This document shows, in pieces, positions 7,418-14,068 of a stretch of 21,726 nucleotides of DNA. A program made the position numbers and the translations under genes. Positions within the stretch are counted from its first letter, which is position 1; every line of letters begins with the position of its first letter. The notes beneath the pieces were generated by a model. The model was given only the letters and a program-made list of their open reading frames with translations, was not told the origin of the DNA and ran no database searches. The stretch is from Bacillota bacterium (GTDB lineage: Bacteria; Bacillota; Clostridia; Peptostreptococcales; Anaerovoracaceae), in NCBI GenBank assembly GCA_017619985.1, contig JAFZRG010000108.1, positions 1 to 21,726 on the forward strand, given 5' to 3'.

Positions 7418-8941
7418 TTACCAGTCGAACCAGGTGCCCTTCAGCAGCATGCGGGCATCCTGCGTCAGGGGGATCAGGTCGCTGCGGTCGGCCAGCGCGA
7501 CGTCGAACTTGCGGTTGAGCGCCGCGAAATGCTGCACGCCGAACGTCATCTTGCGCAGGTAGGAGTAGGCTCCGACGGCGCCCAGGGACATGCCCTCGGC
7601 CTCTTCGCCGTACAGGCTGCGGACTTCACCGAGTTCCAGGAACAGATCGTCCGCGGTCGAACCGAACTTCTGCAGATGCGCAGGCACATTGCCTTCCTTC
7701 AGCAGTTCGCCGATCTTCTTACCCACCATGGCGGCGGCCATCGTCGCGCGGCACAGGCCTACGGCGGTCACGTAAGGAGCGCCCAGCGCCAGCGCCTTGT
7801 ATGCCTGGTCTTCCGCGGAAAAACCGCCGGTGATCACGATGGACGGGATGTACTTGCCTTCTGCCTTCAGCTTGTCGCACATTGGTACGATCGCGCTCTC
7901 GATGCAGGCTGCCGGCAGGCCGAATTCGTTCATCATCTTGTCCGGGCTGTAACCGGAGCCGCCGCCTGCGCCGTCGAACGTGACCATGTCCACTTCGAAC
8001 TCGGACGCCATGCGCAGGATCCGTTCCATGTCGGCGCGGTCGAAGCCGGCAGTCTTGAAATAGACGTTCTTCAGGCCCATGGCGCGCAGTTCCTCGATGC
8101 GCTTGCCCATCGTTTCTTCCGTCCACATCGGCAGTCTGGCGTAGGACCAGAATTTCGGCGCCGCGCCGCGTCTGGCGGCTTCGGCGACGGCGGGGTCATC
8201 CGGGTCGGGATAGACGATGGATCCGCTCCTCTTCTTGGCGATCGCGGCCTCGAGCGACCCGAGGCGGTTCGCTGGCTGCGTGCCCTTGGCGCTCTGGCCG
8301 AACTTGAACTCGATGCCCTTCGCGCCGCACTCGCGGATCGCGTATTCCGGCAGGCCCATCGCGTCATCTTCGCAGTTGCATTGCAGGACGATCTGGCCGT
8401 AACCGCGGTCGTAACGGTTGAACGCACCCAGCATCTCCTTCAGCATCTCGAAGCGGACGATCTTTCCGTTCTCCATCTTCATGTCCGGGTCTTTGCTCGG
8501 AGCGCCTTCGCCGATGACGCAGATCGTACCGGCCATGGCCGCCGCGGCAAAGTAGTCTTTCCAGTTGAGTTTGATGAGGGCGGGCAATGTGAACGGCACG
8601 GCGATCTTTACGGGATTGCGCTTGCCGATGACCCGCTCCGTTTTCACGTTGTAGATGGACGGATAGTCGCCGTTTTCCGGGGCGCCGAGCGCGCCGAAGC
8701 AGCGTCCGTTGATGTTGAAGATCGAATAGTCGATGGGGTTGTCCTTTTCGCCGGCGACCTGGTTGCTGCCGGTGTTCGTCGGGTAGACCATCGCCTTGCC
8801 CAGGACGGCGGACAGGCCGATCTCGCAGGTCCCGATGCAGTCCTCCGTGCAGAAGGAGCACATGCCAGAGCTGGGCGAGATCTTCTGGCTGCGGGTCTTC
8901 GAATCGTTGAATGCGGAATCGTTATTGCGTACGAATGACAT
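7418..8941 (-). CDS. FMN-binding glutamate-synthase-family protein with N-terminal Cys cluster
   Basis: A 507-residue cytosolic protein with the TIM-barrel domain of the glutamate synthase large subunit (GltB central/FMN region). TFDGAGGGSGYSPDKMMNEFGLP and VITGGFSAEDQAYKALALGA match the FMN- and phosphate-binding loops. It lacks the glutamine amidotransferase domain and the C-terminal GXGXG domain, so it is not a complete GltB. Near the N-terminus Cys28, 31, 35 and 39 (CxxCxxxCxxxC) suggest an iron-sulfur site. I chose ATG 8941, which has AGAGGTG 6 nt upstream; the GTG at 8950 lies within that ribosome site. It is upstream of the grd operon, same strand, 106 nt away. Possible roles are an amine- or ammonia-linked transfer reaction or a methylamine-glutamate-type transferase subunit; neither is proven. 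Confidence 0.82.
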   Translation of the reverse strand: MSFVRNNDSAFNDSKTRSQKISPSSGMCSFCTEDCIGTCEIGLSAVLGKAMVYPTNTGSNQVAGEKDNPIDYSIFNINGRCFGALGAPENGDYPSIYNVKTERVIGKRNPVKIAVPFTLPALIKLNWKDYFAAAAMAGTICVIGEGAPSKDPDMKMENGKIVRFEMLKEMLGAFNRYDRGYGQIVLQCNCEDDAMGLPEYAIRECGAKGIEFKFGQSAKGTQPANRLGSLEAAIAKKRSGSIVYPDPDDPAVAEAARRGAAPKFWSYARLPMWTEETMGKRIEELRAMGLKNVYFKTAGFDRADMERILRMASEFEVDMVTFDGAGGGSGYSPDKMMNEFGLPAACIESAIVPMCDKLKAEGKYIPSIVITGGFSAEDQAYKALALGAPYVTAVGLCRATMAAAMVGKKIGELLKEGNVPAHLQKFGSTADDLFLELGEVRSLYGEEAEGMSLGAVGAYSYLRKMTFGVQHFAALNRKFDVALADRSDLIPLTQDARMLLKGTWFDW

Positions 8942-9025
8942 GGGATGCACCTCTTTTCGTCATGCCGGAACGTCAGATATCTTCTACCTGTAAAAGTATC
9001 ACAAAAAGACCAATCCGTAAATTAG

Positions 9026-9066
9026 TAGGATAAATAAAATCCTATGCGCTTTTCCCGGTAACGGGA
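9026..9066. repeat. Two short hairpins in the divergent promoter region
   Basis: taggat (9026-9031) pairs with atccta (9039-9044) across a 7-nt AT loop, and tcccg (9053-9057) pairs with cggga (9062-9066) across a gtaa loop. Both lie between the FMN-protein gene and the tRNA-editing gene, immediately upstream of the TATAAT at 9074. They may be operators; this is weak evidence. Confidence 0.35.
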
Positions 9067-9070
9067 GGTC

Positions 9071-9079
9071 TGCTATAAT
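9071..9079 (+). promoter_or_regulatory. Extended -10 promoter (TGCTATAAT) of the tRNA-editing gene
   Basis: A TGn-extended consensus -10 ends at 9079, exactly 6 nt before the ATG at 9086. Normal spacing would put transcription start on the A of the ATG, so a leaderless mRNA is predicted. AGGAG lies at 9080-9084 but is only one base from the ATG and would not be transcribed. Confidence 0.65.
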
Positions 9080-9085
9080 AGGAGT

Positions 9086-9574
9086 ATGAACAAGCAAGAG
9101 ACTTACGACTATCTGAAAAATTGCGGCGTGGAGTTCGAGATCACGGAGCATCCGGCGGTCTGGAACATGGACGACGTGGCGCAGCTGGAGATGCCCCATC
9201 CCGAGGCGGACGCCAAGAATCTGTTCGTGCGCGAGGATAAGACGACGAGCTATCACATGATCACCGTCAGGGGCGACAAGCGCGTGGACCTGAAGGCGCT
9301 GCGCAGGGCAGAAGGACTGCGGCAGCTGAAATTCGCGAACGGACAAGAGCTTTCGGATGTGCTGGATCTGTATGCCGGCGCGGTGACCCCTCTCGGCCTC
9401 CTCAACGATGAGACGCGCAGCGTCACCCTCTATCTCGACGCCTATTTCCTCCAGCCGCCGGCGCTCATCGGCGCGCATCCGAACGACAACACCGCCACCG
9501 TGTGGCTGAAGACGGAAGACCTGATCCGGGTCATCGAGGCGCACGGCAACCCGGTGAAGACCGTGGAATTATAG
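9086..9574 (+). CDS. Prolyl-tRNA editing (ProX/YbaK) domain protein
   Basis: A 162-residue single-domain protein of the YbaK/ProX/PrdX family, which hydrolyses mischarged tRNAs (typically Ala-tRNA-Pro) in trans. Visible family features are the conserved lysine in AKNLFVRE (about residue 44), the central GVTPLGLLND-like block (here AVTPLGLLND, about 99-108) and GAHPNDNTATV (about 129-139), the substrate-binding loop. It is convergent with the UPF0340 gene and divergent from the FMN-protein gene. The TATAAT directly before its ATG suggests a leaderless transcript. In some Clostridia a homologue (PrdX) sits in the D-proline reductase operon; here it lies near a related reductase system, perhaps by chance. 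Start ATG 9086 is the only reasonable one. Confidence 0.88.
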   Translation: MNKQETYDYLKNCGVEFEITEHPAVWNMDDVAQLEMPHPEADAKNLFVREDKTTSYHMITVRGDKRVDLKALRRAEGLRQLKFANGQELSDVLDLYAGAVTPLGLLNDETRSVTLYLDAYFLQPPALIGAHPNDNTATVWLKTEDLIRVIEAHGNPVKTVEL

Positions 9575-9580
9575 ACGCAA

Positions 9581-9620
9581 AAAGACCCGCACGACACCGT
9601 GCGGGCCTTCTCTTTTTTTG
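9581..9620. terminator. Bidirectional intrinsic terminator
   Basis: cccgcacg (9586-9593) pairs with cgtgcggg (9598-9605) over an acac loop. The plus strand continues with ccttctcttttttt and the minus strand with tctttttgcg, so it serves both convergent genes. Confidence 0.88.
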
Positions 9621-10175
9621 CTATTTCAGGCTCTCGTCGTACACAGCCCGGTTTCCGCCGATGAATTTCGGACGCACGCGGCAGGCCGTCAGATGGGCTT
9701 CGCCGATCTGCTTCAGGGAGAGGCGCACGGGAACGCACACCTTGTCCATATGCATGCCGATAAAGGTATCGCCGATGTCGAGGCCCGCCTTTGCGACGCG
9801 CATCTCTTCGATCGCGACAGGTTTTTCGAAGTTCGCGTAAGCAGCTGTCGCAAAGGACCCGCCGGCCTTCTTCTGCGGCACGACGTTGACCCGCGGAAGC
9901 CCGTACTGCTTCGCGCACGCGGCCTCCATGATGATGGCGCGGTTCAGATGCTCGCAGCACTGCGCCGCCAGGAAGACGTTATGCGCCTTCGCGGTCTCCC
10001 AGATGCCGGAGAACACGGCTCTCGCCACATCCTCGTTCGAATCCGAGCCGATCTTCTGCCCGCAGATCTCGCTCGACGAGCAGCCGACGACCAATATGTC
10101 GCCCTCCTCGAGCTTCGCTGCCGTTATGATCTCTTCCGCGGCCTGCGCCGCCTGTAATTTCAGTTCTTCGTACAT
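9621..10175 (-). CDS. UPF0340 (DUF436, TIGR01440) family protein
   Basis: A 184-residue cytosolic protein of the UPF0340 family (B. subtilis YwlG type), of unknown function. It is recognised from VVGCSSSEICGQKIGSDS near residues 29-46, AAQCCEHLNRAIIMEA (about 69-84) and the C-terminal half with GLDIGDTFIGMHMDKVCVPV. Several conserved cysteines (32, 38, 72, 73) might bind metal, which is inference only. It is the last gene of the hslO-ddl-DUF1934-S41 peptidase group, 32 nt after the peptidase gene. The ATG has GGAGG about 11 nt upstream, a somewhat long spacing. It ends at a terminator shared with the convergent tRNA-editing gene. Confidence 0.88.
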   Translation of the reverse strand: MYEELKLQAAQAAEEIITAAKLEEGDILVVGCSSSEICGQKIGSDSNEDVARAVFSGIWETAKAHNVFLAAQCCEHLNRAIIMEAACAKQYGLPRVNVVPQKKAGGSFATAAYANFEKPVAIEEMRVAKAGLDIGDTFIGMHMDKVCVPVRLSLKQIGEAHLTACRVRPKFIGGNRAVYDESLK

Positions 10176-10207
10176 GACCGATCACGCCTCCGTCTCTGTG
10201 ATTCGCT

Positions 10208-11683
10208 TCAGTGCAGCAGTTCCATGGCCTTCTGCAGCTGTCTGTCCGTACCGTCGCCCTCCAGATACTCCCGGTACGCGCGCTGCACCAGATCTATCGT
10301 GCAGAAATCCAGCCCGCCGTAGGGAGATGCGCCGTACAGCGCCTGGATGCGCTTGAGCGCCGCCACGGTCTCTTCATCCATGCGCGCGTTCTCATCCACG
10401 CCGTAGCCGATGACGTTCAGGCGCTGCTGAGCCGCCAGGACCGTCAGGCCGACCTGGCCCGCGAAGTATTTCTTGCCTTCTTCGAAGGGCAGCAGACTCT
10501 TCTCCAGCTCTTCGATCTGCGCCGCAGTCAGGTCCGCGCCGTTGGTGACCGCCACGTCCGGCGTGATGCCGATCTTGTCGATGCGCTGCCTGTTCGGAGT
10601 CAGGAAGTGGCAGAACGTCAGCTTGAAGCTGTCGCCGCTGTCCAGGGTCACCAGCTCCTGCGCCACGCCCTTGCCGTACGTCGTCTGTCCGACCAGCGTG
10701 CCCGCGCCGTTGTCCTTGACTGCCGCCGCCAGACATTCGGACGCGCTGGCTGTACGGCCGTCGATCAGGAGCACCAGGGGAACGTCCTTATACGTCCCGC
10801 CGGTGGAATTCCAGCTCTCGAGGATCTCGCCCTGCTGCTCGAAGTGCACCAGCGGCTTACCTTCCGGAACGAGCATGCTGGCGATGTTCAGGGCATCGTT
10901 CATCACACCGCCGCCGTTGCCGCGGATATCGACGATGAGCGCTTCCATACCCTCCGCGATCAGGTCGAGCTTCGCGGTGCGGAACTCCTTCCAGGTATCG
11001 CCGGAAAACTGCGAGATCGCGATATAGCCGGTATTGCCGTCGAGCATCTCGTACGTCACGGTCTGGGCCTTGATATTGCGTCTTTCGATCTCCAGCGTCT
11101 TTTTCGCGCCTTCCAGATCGAGATCCAGGGTCACCTTCGTGCCGGGTTCGCCGCGCACGAGCGAGGAGATCGCGTCGAGCGTTTTGCCCGCTACGGAGAC
11201 GCCGTCGACCTTCTCGATGATCATGCCCGCCTGGACGCCAGCTTCACAGGCGGGTCCCAGTGTGTTCACCTGCGTGATCACACAGCGGCCTTCGCCGTCC
11301 AGGGCCATCGTGACCCCGATCCCCGCGTAATTGCCGGTCACCTGGTTGATGAAGGCATCCTTCTCTTCCTTCGTCTTGTAGTATACGGACCACTGGTCGA
11401 GCGCGTCGAATATGCCGTTGTACGCCGCGTCCGTCAGATCCTCCACATTCACGTCGTCCGCGTAATTCTCGTCGATGTACCTGACGACATCCCGCAGGGC
11501 GTCCAGTTTGCTCAGATTCTTCTCTATGGTCTCCGGACTTTCCGCCGCGTAGACGAACAGCGCGGCGCTGCCGTCGGTAAAGGCCATCAGAAGATAGTAA
11601 CCCGACATCAGGATCATCGCCAGCGCGACGATGATCGCCAGGACACGCGCGAGCACCTTTGTCCGCTTCTGTTTTCTGTTCAT
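10208..11683 (-). CDS. S41 family C-terminal processing peptidase with PDZ and peptidoglycan-binding-like domains
   Basis: A 491-residue membrane-anchored serine peptidase of the CtpA/CtpB (Prc) family. An N-terminal transmembrane helix lies at about residues 10-34. A PDZ domain follows at about 120-200 (YAGIGVTM, ...GPACEAGVQAGMIIEKVDG). The S41 catalytic core has the Ser-Lys pair: Ser313 in TASASE and Lys338 in YGKGVAQ, with Gln342, at the spacing known for Prc. Residues about 408-470 (GLTVLAAQQRLNVIGYG, ETVAALKRIQALYG) resemble a peptidoglycan-binding domain 1, as in Firmicute CtpB. It should cut protein C-termini outside the membrane. Its start overlaps the DUF1934 stop by 4 nt (ATGA), with GGAG 7 nt upstream, so translation is probably coupled. 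Confidence 0.93.
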   Translation of the reverse strand: MNRKQKRTKVLARVLAIIVALAMILMSGYYLLMAFTDGSAALFVYAAESPETIEKNLSKLDALRDVVRYIDENYADDVNVEDLTDAAYNGIFDALDQWSVYYKTKEEKDAFINQVTGNYAGIGVTMALDGEGRCVITQVNTLGPACEAGVQAGMIIEKVDGVSVAGKTLDAISSLVRGEPGTKVTLDLDLEGAKKTLEIERRNIKAQTVTYEMLDGNTGYIAISQFSGDTWKEFRTAKLDLIAEGMEALIVDIRGNGGGVMNDALNIASMLVPEGKPLVHFEQQGEILESWNSTGGTYKDVPLVLLIDGRTASASECLAAAVKDNGAGTLVGQTTYGKGVAQELVTLDSGDSFKLTFCHFLTPNRQRIDKIGITPDVAVTNGADLTAAQIEELEKSLLPFEEGKKYFAGQVGLTVLAAQQRLNVIGYGVDENARMDEETVAALKRIQALYGASPYGGLDFCTIDLVQRAYREYLEGDGTDRQLQKAMELLH

Positions 11684-12144
11684 TGCATGACTCCGTCGTT
11701 CGGATGTGTGATCTCCAGTTCCAGTTTGTTTCTCGACTCCATCAGGCCGTGCAGGCTGATGTGATAGTCGATGGACAGCTTCTGTCTGCCTTCTCCGGCG
11801 TCCGTCAGGCCGGTGACGTCGTTCGTGAGCAGTTCCATGCCCACCGGGCCGAAAGGCGTCTCGTACATGCCGTAGAACCGTTCGCCCTTCTTGAACTCCA
11901 TCTCCGTATCCGCAGCCAGAGGATGACCGCTGCGCCGCATCTTCACCTTGTCCTTCGTGATGATGAGCGACGTCGTGCAGCCTTCGAGGCCGGAAAGCTC
12001 GCTTTCCGGATACCTGATGAACGTCGTCGAGCCCCTGTGATACAGCTGGCCGGCGGTGACGAACTCCATGATGTCCTCGTTTCTTTCGCTGCCCTCGTCC
12101 TGTCTCACCGTCTTACCGGTGATCCTGAGCATGATATCTTTCAT
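11680..12144 (-). CDS. DUF1934 family protein (YwiB-like)
   Basis: A 154-residue protein of the DUF1934 family, small lipocalin-like beta-barrel proteins of unknown function found in Firmicutes. The pattern fits: alternating beta strands, a central GxTTFIRYPESE-like block (here GSTTFIRYPESELSG) and the late GRQKLSIDYHISLHG. There is no signal peptide. The ATG lies inside the 3' end of ddl (32-nt overlap) with GGAG 7 nt upstream, and its TGA overlaps the ATG of the S41 peptidase. The overlaps tie it to the cell-wall and stress operon around it, but no activity can be assigned. Confidence 0.85.
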   Translation of the reverse strand: MKDIMLRITGKTVRQDEGSERNEDIMEFVTAGQLYHRGSTTFIRYPESELSGLEGCTTSLIITKDKVKMRRSGHPLAADTEMEFKKGERFYGMYETPFGPVGMELLTNDVTGLTDAGEGRQKLSIDYHISLHGLMESRNKLELEITHPNDGVMQ

Positions 12145-13093
12145 AGCCTAACTCCACGATACGGTCGATGATCTCCGGGTACTTCATGCCGGCCGCCATC
12201 ATCAGGCGGGGGAACATGCTGATCTTCGTGAATCCGGGGATCGCGTTGATCTCGTTGATATAGATCTCTCCGGTCTGCTTGTCCATCAGGAAGTCGACCC
12301 GAGAGAAACCGCTGCAGCCGCAGGCCTTGTAGGCCCGCTTGGCCATATCCAGCACTTCTTCCTTCTGCGCCTCGGTGATCGGCGCCGGGATGAGCAGCTG
12401 GCTGGCTCCGTCGAAATACTTGTCGTTGTAGTCGTAGAACTCCGCGCCGGGCACGATCTCGCCCACTTCGCCGCAGACGAGCACGTTGTTGCCCATGACC
12501 GCGCATTCGATCTCGCGGGCGTCGATGCCCTGCTCGATCAGCAGGCGGCTGTCGTACTGCGCCGCCAGCGCGATGGCTTCCTTGAGTTCTTCCCTGTCAT
12601 GCGCTTTCGTGATACCCACGGACGAACCCATGTTGGACGGTTTGACGAACATGGGGAACTGCAGTTTTTCGCAGGCCTCGTCCATGACCGCCTCAGTATC
12701 GTCCGCGTCGGTGAACGCGATGTACGGCGCCTGCTTTAAGCCCTCGCATTCGAAGACCTTCTTCGCCACGATCTTGTCCATGGTCACCGAACAGCCCAGC
12801 ACCGTGCCGCCGCCATAGGGGATATCCGCCAGGGTCAGCAGGCCCTGCACCGTGCCGTCCTCGCCGTTGGGCCCGTGCAGGATGGGCAGCGCGAAGTCGA
12901 TATAGCTGCGCAGATCCCACGGATTGAGCGGCTGGCCCGCGATGGTCCACCAGCCTTCCTTGCTGATGAAGATGCGCGTGACGTCGTATTTTTCTGTGTC
13001 GATCGCGTTGATGACGGAATCGGCGGACATGATGGAAACTTCGTGCTCGCCGGACTTGCCGCCGTAGATGACGCCTAATCTGATCTTATTCAT
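12113..13093 (-). CDS. ddl: D-alanine--D-alanine ligase
   Basis: ATP-grasp ligase that joins two D-alanines for peptidoglycan precursor synthesis. Visible features are VIYGGKSGEHEVS (residues 8-20), the HGPNGEDG motif (73-80), the ATP-grasp FVKPSNMGSSVG (149-160), and EINAIPGFT (281-289), where Glu281 and Asn283, with Asp267, should bind magnesium. The omega loop FYDYNDKY (219-226) contains the tyrosines typical of D-Ala-D-Ala ligases rather than the Phe or Lys changes of D-Ala-D-Lac or Van ligases, so intrinsic vancomycin resistance is not suggested. At 326 residues it is somewhat short for a Gram-positive Ddl. ATG follows AGGAGG within the end of hslO (8-nt overlap); the C-terminus overlaps the DUF1934 start. 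Confidence 0.96.
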   Translation of the reverse strand: MNKIRLGVIYGGKSGEHEVSIMSADSVINAIDTEKYDVTRIFISKEGWWTIAGQPLNPWDLRSYIDFALPILHGPNGEDGTVQGLLTLADIPYGGGTVLGCSVTMDKIVAKKVFECEGLKQAPYIAFTDADDTEAVMDEACEKLQFPMFVKPSNMGSSVGITKAHDREELKEAIALAAQYDSRLLIEQGIDAREIECAVMGNNVLVCGEVGEIVPGAEFYDYNDKYFDGASQLLIPAPITEAQKEEVLDMAKRAYKACGCSGFSRVDFLMDKQTGEIYINEINAIPGFTKISMFPRLMMAAGMKYPEIIDRIVELGYERYHAQDHR

Positions 13094-14012
13094 GGGATGC
13101 CTCCTGCAGGAGCCGGATCAGCTCCTCTTCCGTAAACGTATATTTTCTGCGGCAGAACTGACAGGTCAGCTCCGCGCCGCGGTCTTCCTCTATGATCTGC
13201 GACAGATCCTTCCTGCCGATGGAGATGAGCGCCTTTTCCATACGCTCCCTGCTGCAGTCGCACATCCAGGAGATGCTGCGCTCCTCGAGCACGCGGGGCC
13301 GGAAATCTTCGGGCAGTTTGCCGAAGATGATATCCATGAGTTTGTACGGCTCCGCGCCCGCGTCGCCGATGAGCAGCGTCAGATCGTCCATGGTGTACAG
13401 CAGCTCTTCCAGGGCGTCCAGGCACTCCTCCTTCGCGTCGGGCAGCACCTGCACGATCAGGCCGCCGGCATAGGCTACATGTGACCCGTCCGGGGTGAAC
13501 CGCACGCCGAGGGCTACGCTGCCGGGCTGCTGTTCGGACACGGCGAAGTACTGCGTGAAGTCTCTCGCGATCTCGCCGGAGACGAGGGGGATGGTGCCCA
13601 CGTAGGGTTCCTTGAGGCCAAGGTCCTTGATGACGGTCAGGCTGCCGTTTCCGACGATGCCGCCCACGTCGAGGTGGCTGTCCGCTCTCAGCGGCAGCTG
13701 CGCCTGCGGGTTGGCGATATAGCCTTTGACCCTGCCGAGCGCGTCCGCGGTCGCGAGGATCTGCTCCGCCGGACCGTCGCCCTTGATCTGCACGGTGAGC
13801 TTGTCGCCGGCCGATTTGAGCATCAGGCCCATCATGCCGGCGCACGTGAGCGTGCGGCCGAGGGCCGCGGCAGCGGTGGGCAGGCAGCCGTGGATCTGCA
13901 TGGCCTGCTCGCACAGGTCCGTGGTGATGGTAAGATAAACGCGGTACGAGCCGCTGTTGTCGACTGCGATAAGAGTGTTCATAAAACGTAGTGCACACGG
14001 GGACAGGTACAC
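13086..14012 (-). CDS. hslO: Hsp33 redox-regulated chaperone
   Basis: Hsp33 is a cytosolic holdase that becomes active when oxidative stress releases zinc from its C-terminal cysteines. All four ligands are present: Cys251 and Cys253 (WMCDCSRERM) and Cys284 and Cys287 (LTCQFC), counted from the GTG start. The N-terminal domain shows GRTLTCAGMMGLMLK and GYIANPQAQLP, as in the family. I use the GTG at 14012 because AAGGAAG stands 6 nt before it and a likely -10 lies just upstream. Homology begins at the ATG at 13982, which has no ribosome site, so ten extra residues may be present. It is the first gene of the operon with ddl, DUF1934, S41 peptidase and UPF0340. Confidence 0.93.
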   Translation of the reverse strand: MYLSPCALRFMNTLIAVDNSGSYRVYLTITTDLCEQAMQIHGCLPTAAAALGRTLTCAGMMGLMLKSAGDKLTVQIKGDGPAEQILATADALGRVKGYIANPQAQLPLRADSHLDVGGIVGNGSLTVIKDLGLKEPYVGTIPLVSGEIARDFTQYFAVSEQQPGSVALGVRFTPDGSHVAYAGGLIVQVLPDAKEECLDALEELLYTMDDLTLLIGDAGAEPYKLMDIIFGKLPEDFRPRVLEERSISWMCDCSRERMEKALISIGRKDLSQIIEEDRGAELTCQFCRRKYTFTEEELIRLLQEASHE

Positions 14013-14020
14013 TGTGCACT
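13990..14020. repeat. Inverted repeat at the hslO start
   Basis: agtgcaca (13990-13997) and tgtgcact (14013-14020) are exact complements 15 nt apart; gtac at 14007-14010 adds local symmetry. In the hslO message this hairpin would enclose the GTG start, between the AAGGAAG ribosome site and the downstream ATG. It could be an operator or a translational control hairpin. Confidence 0.5.
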
Positions 14021-14037
14021 TCCTTTCTTAACAAAAT

Positions 14038-14046
14038 ATTTTATCA
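14038..14046 (-). promoter_or_regulatory. Extended -10 promoter (TGATAAAAT) of hslO
   Basis: The minus strand reads TGA-TAAAAT (TGn-extended -10, hexamer at 14043-14038), placing transcription start near 14031 and giving a leader of about 18 nt that contains AAGGAAG. It lies back to back with the ispE -10, only 14 nt away. Confidence 0.5.
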
Positions 14047-14053
14047 CATTCCG

Positions 14054-14062
14054 TGCTATAAT
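14054..14062 (+). promoter_or_regulatory. Extended -10 promoter (TGCTATAAT) of ispE
   Basis: A TGn-extended consensus -10 ends at 14062, exactly 6 nt before the ispE ATG at 14069. Start of transcription is expected on the ATG itself, so ispE mRNA is probably leaderless. No -35 match stands at 16-18 nt, which suits an extended -10 promoter. Confidence 0.65.
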
Positions 14063-14068
14063 AGGGAC

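Noticed and set aside
8941..8950. GTG at 8950 as the start of the FMN protein
   Set aside because: It lies within the AGAGGTG ribosome site that is properly spaced for the ATG at 8941.
12113..13093. Vancomycin-resistance type D-Ala-D-Lac ligase
   Set aside because: The omega loop has the FYDYNDKY tyrosines of D-Ala-D-Ala ligases, and no vanH- or vanX-like gene is adjacent. The nearby hydroxyacid dehydrogenase is in a separate operon with ispE.
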